A model generated the notes under the pieces. That model made no database searches, was not told the origin of the DNA, and worked only from the letters and a program-made list of their open reading frames with translations. A DNA stretch of 64,000 nt, taken from contig JAOTON010001028.1 of the NCBI GenBank assembly GCA_034440635.1, positions 992,001 through 1,056,000 on the forward strand, given 5' to 3'. Positions 58,502-64,000 of this stretch are shown one piece after another (position 1 is the first letter of the stretch; every line of letters starts with the position of its first letter). The translations under genes and the position numbers were made by a program. This stretch comes from Lepas anatifera. Lineage: Eukaryota; Arthropoda; Thecostraca; Lepadidae.

Positions 58502-60503
58502 GTAAGTAACTGACATCTTATTGTGTATTCAACAAGGCTTGGGCCTGGTCTTTGTTCTATATACATATTCTGTGGTTAAGGTAAGCAGTAAACATTTTTA
58601 AGTATAGATAGAACAACCAGATTCAGACTTTCAGATTTACTTTGACTTCATTCAGATTCCCTGATATTATGCTGATTATTTATGCTATACCTTGTAATCT
58701 AACTGTTTCCTTGTATTATACTGAGCAGGCTAGCCCTATTCCTGCCAGGGGGTGGACGGATTCTGCCTACCTTTCATGTTTTCCCAGGATATCCTTGAAT
58801 CGGTTCGTGATAGACTTTTGAAAGTGTGGTAACCCCAAATTTATTTCCTCCACACCATACTTCCCCAAGACTAAATTTGGCAGGTTCCTTGAACGCTCTG
58901 AGATTATATATTCACCAGGGGCGCAGCTTTGGCTCGGTATTTAGGGAGGACCTCTTCGCCTACCGAGTATTATCGCGTACAGCACATTCTCTGTACAACA
59001 AAGTCATATGTAACAATATTGCGAGCAGTTTGAGAATGTGTAATTTTATCATGGAGATGTCAGGGGGTAGTTCATTTACATTGACATATACATTTTTAAC
59101 AGAGGTGGCTACATCAACTAAAAAAAGGTATTTCTAATGTAATTGGATTAGTAAAAATACTGCTTACAGGACAGCCGGAACAGAAAGATGTATCCTCGCT
59201 ATGCTCCCATCCCTATGTCATAAGACAATAAGATGCCATAGGCGTGCTCGGGGACCGTGATTAAGGGGGTTCCACGCATTTATAAGCATATTTTGTCGCT
59301 ACAAGCCTAGACGCTGAAGCGCCCTTAAACCACAAAACACCACGAAGCGTATTTTGGTATGCTCAATGTAATGAATGGGACAAGTATCTTGGGTATGCAT
59401 TTGGTTTCAGGGCTACATAGAGGAAAATTCATCCATAGGCATGTCAGGGTGGCAGTGTCATTCTGAATCCACCCAGGCTTGGCATGGGCCGACAAACGTT
59501 AGACAATATGAAAAGTATCTATAGCTGAGGAAGATTGTGTATATGCCATTTAAACAGAGGCAATATGCATCTTGCCCCACTGTTTCCGTTTGCTGCTTCC
59601 ACCTCCGATGATTTTGGGATTATGCTTTTTATTTCGATATCAAAGATTTTATGCTGTATCTGACATTTGTTACCTTATGCAACAGAATCCCGTTTGAATC
59701 TTTATATTTCCCTATATAGTTCTGACTTGGAATCTCCATTGCACTAGAATTTTCATATAACAAAATTTGACAATTTTCTATCAATACGCACTTGTTTTGT
59801 GAAAGCTCATCTAAAAAAGAAACTTAATCGCGTATTTTGCGCGATCGTGCCCACAATTTTTAAAGTGTTGAAATTTTCTCTTTTCGAAAATTGAGCTTAC
59901 TGTGGGCCGAATCAATCTCACTTTTAATTTTTAAAGTCGGACGGAAAGTTCTCGATATCTTACGGGGATGGAATATCTCTCAGGCGGGAATAGGGGCAGC
60001 CGGGAGCCTGACAGGAATAGGGGAAGCCGGGAGCCTGACAGGAATAGGGTTCAGTGACTAAAGATCTCGGCCATTGATATGGATTGTTAACCGTTGAACA
60101 TGTCCTGCGAGAAAAATATAGTAGACATGTGACACAGAAGGTCATAGTCAAGTAAAGCAGTGTGTTTTAGTTGCCTTGGCCGACTCGTCACCGACTCAAG
60201 TTGGGGGCAGTGGAGTTTTGGTTCACGTAAACATATCTGTTCAACATTCAACAGGCGGTGACGTTGGAGCGCAGAATCTAGGCCGGAGGAATGCTAACCC
60301 AGATCGCGTGAACACGGGCTCAACAAGGCTCTGGATAGGATTGATTGCCACTCGTTGGGCTTACATTTCCAGGTTCCAGTTTTGGATGGTCATGTATCAG
60401 CATATATTAATTCAGCATATATTAATTCTTTGTTAAAAAGTCGACTGCGAAAGTATTATAATGCTTTCTTTCCGTTGGAAATGTGTGAGATTAATCTTAC
60501 GGG
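58502..60503. other. presumed intron of the gene starting at 58385
   Basis: AT-rich sequence without a recognised exon. A small tandem repeat lies at about 59985-60055 (listed separately). A hAT-like terminus CAGGGGCGCAGCTTTGGC at ~58917 lacks a visible partner. Confidence 0.4.
59980..60052. repeat. short tandem repeat, ~27-bp unit
   Basis: Three partial copies of GGAATAGGGGCAGCCGGGAG followed by CCTGACA, in tandem. Confidence 0.85.
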
Positions 60504-60660
60504 CATGGGTGGAAATCCAGGGGAGGGGGTTGGGAGGGTTAGGACCCGACCCCGTAGATTTTGGGTCTCCTATAGACTTTGTATAGGGCTTGTACTGCCG
60601 TGCCAGCGTTAACCCATCCAGAACCCCCTCCCCTGGATTGAGAGGAGATTTCCAGCCATG
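60504..60660. mobile_element. 157-bp inverted-repeat MITE, hAT-like
   Basis: CATGGGTGGAAATCC at the left mirrors GATTTCCAGCCATG at the right. Internal CCAGGGGAGGGGG and CCCCCTCCCCTGG also pair. Flanking octamers CTTACGGG and CTTGCAGG agree at 6 of 8 positions. Confidence 0.65.
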
Positions 60661-62802
60661 CTTGCAGGAGCTGAACTGCTTCATGGCGGGCTTTTCTAAT
60701 GCAGACGGAGATGACTTGCCGACAAAGCGCCCATGAATGTATGGCGATAGTGGGACTACTCAGTTGTGTTGAATTCGAGCGAAAATCAACAAGACTGAAT
60801 CATATTCACTTATAACGAATGGTTTGCTCTCGTTCGTGTATTTTCTGTCGATTTCTATCGGATGATGATAAGAAACTCAGGTAAATGTTGTGAATTGACT
60901 TTACATAAATGATCACTATGTTTCTTTACCACTGTGACTGAGCGAGATCCTGCCTATACCAGGAGTCGAACTCTTCATTGGGACACCATTGTTTACCTGT
61001 TGAACGGATTTAGGTGGATTTCTAGCTGTAGATTCCTCAATAGCAAGGAGAAAAATACGCGCTATTTGCAGACTGTCTTTCATGCATCGGACAATATGGG
61101 GAGAGGGAAGGGACCAGTCGATCAATATTTTAAAAACACGTAACAAATTGGAACGAGATCGAATGGCTTCGGAGGACCGTGCCCCCCCCCTTCCTTCTGC
61201 CCCTGAATCGAAAGATAATGATGGCCCGGGATGGTGTGCCTCGAACCCCAAATAGGTAGTGAATTGACACAAATCGGGCTCGAAGTGCACGGGGCCTGTG
61301 TCATAGTCAGCACATGGAGGCAACCGGACGGTAGCACTGAAAGTTCTGCTAGCATTCTCCAGAAAATCTTGTTCTGGTTGGGAGTGAGCTCCTGAGAGCG
61401 GATCAGACGGGAAATGGAGCGACTGGGAGACGTCGGTGGAGCGCTGCGGGATCGATAGTGGCCTGGTGGCTAGTGAGCTCTGCCTGGTGCAGACTGGGCG
61501 ACTGCGACGTCGGTGCCTCCGCACCAAATACGGACGCTCAACAAGGAAGTGTGGCGACGGCGGGGCAGAGGCGCGCTCTGCATAACCGGGCCAAGGCCGC
61601 TGGTGTGGGGTTGGACTGGACGGTGCAGCTCGGGAGAAGACTCGCCGGACGGCCCCCTGCGGCACAGGCGCAGCTCTAGCAAGAGTTTGGTGGAGCAACC
61701 TGGAAAAAATTGTAAAACTGGGTTTCTTATTAGGAAATTGGCCAAAATCCGCTAAAACTGCGTAAAAATTTCAGCTTGTTAGGGGAGGGTATTGTTGGAT
61801 TGGACAACCTCCTTGATTCACCCCTGTTCTCCGTCCAGCTCACCCCTGTTCTCCGTCCAGCAAGCCCCTGCTGAGATTGCTGAGTGAAGGCCGATGACGC
61901 AGATGATAAACAAGCCCAAGTCACTTTATTCCTCGGTTACTTGGTGTATATGAGAATGGGGTGTTTTCGGGCGGGCGTGGAAACAAAGCTTGGGATTTAG
62001 TCTCTTTTAAATCGATTTGGAAGGAATGGCCAATATTTGTGTTACCTGAACTGGGACGGTTTCATTGTAAGGACATTTGTGTGGATTAAACTGCCGTCTT
62101 ATATTAAACATATTGAATTTTTATAATGAGTTTTGAATCGAGATAGCAGTATTGTGGACATTTCCGCAAATAGAATGGGCGTTATGTTTTATTTGTCCTA
62201 AACCTTAATGCTTCTTTAGATATAAGTGTGTGTCCATGGTAAGGTTCTGCTCCCACCAGCCCTACTCTTCGTCCAACTGACCAAACATAACCCCTAGTCA
62301 ATGCTGGAGGGTGAGGCCCGAGAGAGCCTGATCTCCGCTGGTGAAAGACATTTCTAAAAAAAAAGGGGGTTTGAGTGAGCGAAGTATGTAACCAGGGATT
62401 TCTATGCCCTTTAGGACTGATCAATCAATTCAAATCCCATGAAGAAGCCACAATGATTGAATGAGACTCAACTTGTAGTGCCAGCTTTTTATTAATGTAT
62501 GACTTCGGTCCTAAAGAACCTACTCTTTCTGAAAGAGTGAAATAGAGCTTTTGACGGCAGTTTCAATGTTATTGTTTGTAATAGTATTGCATACTCTGCC
62601 TGCGATTTGATTATGGTTATAAATCAAAGAAATTTTAATGATGCAACTGATAGGCAGAACATTTAGCATAAACCTTTTTGGGAATCACCCAAAGCGATCC
62701 AATGATAGACGAAGATTTAGATAATAGAATACACCTTCAGTAGCAGATGCAATAGGGGCTGGAGAGGTCATTGTAAATGTATAGCTGGAGACTGATCCGA
62801 GG
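60661..62802. other. no confident feature
   Basis: A 260-codon minus-strand open frame (60916-61698) has no recognisable domain and biased, low-complexity composition. A 25-bp direct duplication (CACCCCTGTTCTCCGTCCAG) is at 61815-61863. Confidence 0.4.
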
Positions 62803-62863
62803 CAATGGCGTGGGGAGGCTAGCCCTCCCCCTCCCCCGAAATAATGTTCTGGATCCGCCATTG
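62803..62863. mobile_element. 61-bp relic of GGATCC-type hAT MITE
   Basis: CAATGGCGTGGGG and GGATCCGCCATTG form inverted ends around a C-rich centre. No matching flanking duplication is visible, so it is probably an old or deleted copy. Confidence 0.5.
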
Positions 62864-63270
62864 TATAGATTGATAGTTATCAGCTTTTCCTCCTTTGATT
62901 TGAATGAGTTCCATGTCTGTTGGCAAAATGCTCCTCTAGCACGGCTTCAAAAGGTACTGAAATTTTATCAGCTGAAATGGCTGGTTCTGAAAGAGGTCAA
63001 GGGTGATAGCCTTTTCAGAAATAGTGGTCACCTTGAGGGCGTAAATATCCGTCGGGCGGGTATTTGGCTTCCTAACATGCCACGGATCCAGCGTCCTTTC
63101 GAAATGACTGTGGCTTATGAGCTGCGGGGACAGCCTTGACACCGGCGCCAACGAGCTTCCCGAACCAGTCACATACCAAGGTGTCTTGTCGCATGTTTGC
63201 TGAAGCCACGGAGGAAGTTGATACTGATGGGGAGGGGCGTCATTGGAATAGATCGGCAGCTGGTTACCAA

Positions 63271-63427
63271 CAGGGTCAGATCCAGACTAACGGTTTGGGG
63301 GTGGGGGGGGCAGTGGGGCCCAGTCGTGAAAAACATTAAGGAAATCAAATCGGCAAGAATCGGAGTTTTTGGGGAGGGGAGGGGGCAATCGCCCGCTTTG
63401 CCCGTTCCTCCCCTGGATCCGCCAGTG
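63271..63427. mobile_element. 157-bp hAT MITE with perfect 8-bp duplication
   Basis: The element starts CAGGGTCAGATCCAG and ends CTGGATCCGCCAGTG, with perfect GTTACCAA repeats at 63263-63270 and 63428-63435. The interior is G-rich (GGGGGTGGGGGGGGCAGTGGGG). Confidence 0.85.
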
Positions 63428-63435
63428 GTTACCAA

Positions 63436-64000
63436 AACATTATGGTGCGTTTTTATTTGCGCAGTATGTTGATTGGCTCCATGCCGATGAGTGGTATAAC
63501 ACTATCAGGTGTGTGGGTGCACGTCAAGCACTGCAGTGGTTGATTTTCTGGCTGGCCGCGCACAGGCCGAAAATCCGCCCGTTTTTTATTCTGCTCTCGA
63601 GGACTGACACGTACGACAGAATGGAGTCGGTGGTGTATCGGGGCCTCGTTTTGACAATGCTGTGGATACCGTAGTATCTGCCGCCAGCTCTGTGTAGGTT
63701 GTCACCAGCAGTGGGATGAGCGGCGCGCGAGGTGGCGTGATGTGTTTGTTTTGGTGACTTGAGTTCTGTTAGTGCGACTGGCTCGGTGGCCATTTATCGT
63801 TTATGTTACGTCGGTGAGGCTGGGGTGACCTCGCTGACAGCAGTACAACAGCTTAAAAACCCTTTACAGTTAATTGTTTCCTTGACTTCGTCTGTGAGAC
63901 GTGAGAAATCGTGCTGCCTCCGAATCACGTCGTGTAAAATTCCACTGACCTTCTGTTTGGTTTATTGACTCCAGCTTGGCTATTAAATCAGATACGCTAT
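63436..64000. other. right edge, no recognised feature
   Basis: Single-copy-looking sequence. The open frame from 63369 to 63674 crosses the MITE boundary and has no domain support. Confidence 0.4.

Noticed and set aside
60940..60990. B-box-like GAGTTCGACTCC on the minus strand as a SINE head
   Set aside because: No matching A-box at the right distance and no second copy noticed in the window.
60916..61698. 260-codon minus-strand open frame
   Set aside because: No recognisable domain, composition typical of non-coding sequence, and no splice or start support. Kept only as part of a non-coding block.

Overview
This is eukaryotic, animal-type DNA. Coding sequence is sparse and split by large introns, exon borders follow the GT-AG rule, and most of the window is repeats. 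The coding exons on the left are very GC-rich at third positions. The two recognisable genes (a peroxisomal acyl-CoA oxidase and a G-type cyclin), the tRNA-derived SINEs, a Penelope-like element and many hAT-type elements point to an invertebrate, probably an arthropod. A crustacean would fit, but the species cannot be fixed from sequence alone.

Layout. (1) 1-5.7 kb, + strand: the last three coding exons of an acyl-CoA oxidase (959-1102, 3761-3988, 5523-5687). The exons join in phase 0. One intron holds a 1.8-kb hAT-type element with perfect target-site duplications, placed 12 bp past the 5' splice site. The next intron holds a back-to-back pair of ~300-bp inverted-repeat elements. (2) 5.7-9.4 kb: space between convergent genes. 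(3) 9.36-30.85 kb, - strand: three coding exons of cyclin G (30723-30846, 11729-12346, 9362-9546), again phase-compatible. The first visible exon is separated from the cyclin-box exon by an 18.4-kb intron packed with minisatellites (44-, 33-, ~66- and 30-bp units), a degenerate 2.3-kb hAT element and a SINE that has been hit twice by hAT MITEs. The 5' end of cyclin G lies further right and was not found. (4) 30.85-34.5 kb: two more minisatellites (50- and 32-bp units) and a TTAA-flanked inverted-repeat element. (5) 34.5-48 kb: a possible CpG-rich regulatory stretch, a 2.15-kb foldback-like element with a perfect 8-bp duplication, another SINE copy and a Penelope-like relic carrying a broken GIY-YIG nuclease between ~400-bp inverted repeats. 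(6) 48-54 kb: nested hAT-type elements, including a 5.3-kb element containing a 2.8-kb one, both with perfect 8-bp duplications and low-complexity interiors. (7) 54-64 kb: AT-richer DNA with one convincing first coding exon (58349-58501, +) of an unrecognised protein, plus small MITEs.

Most striking signal: at three exons in two unrelated genes, a minisatellite runs directly into the 3' splice site. In at least two of them each repeat unit is a copy of the splice acceptor together with the first bases of the real exon. The introns therefore carry 10-16 decoy acceptors in series. A further array in the cyclin G intron repeats a 5' splice-site-like motif on the sense strand.
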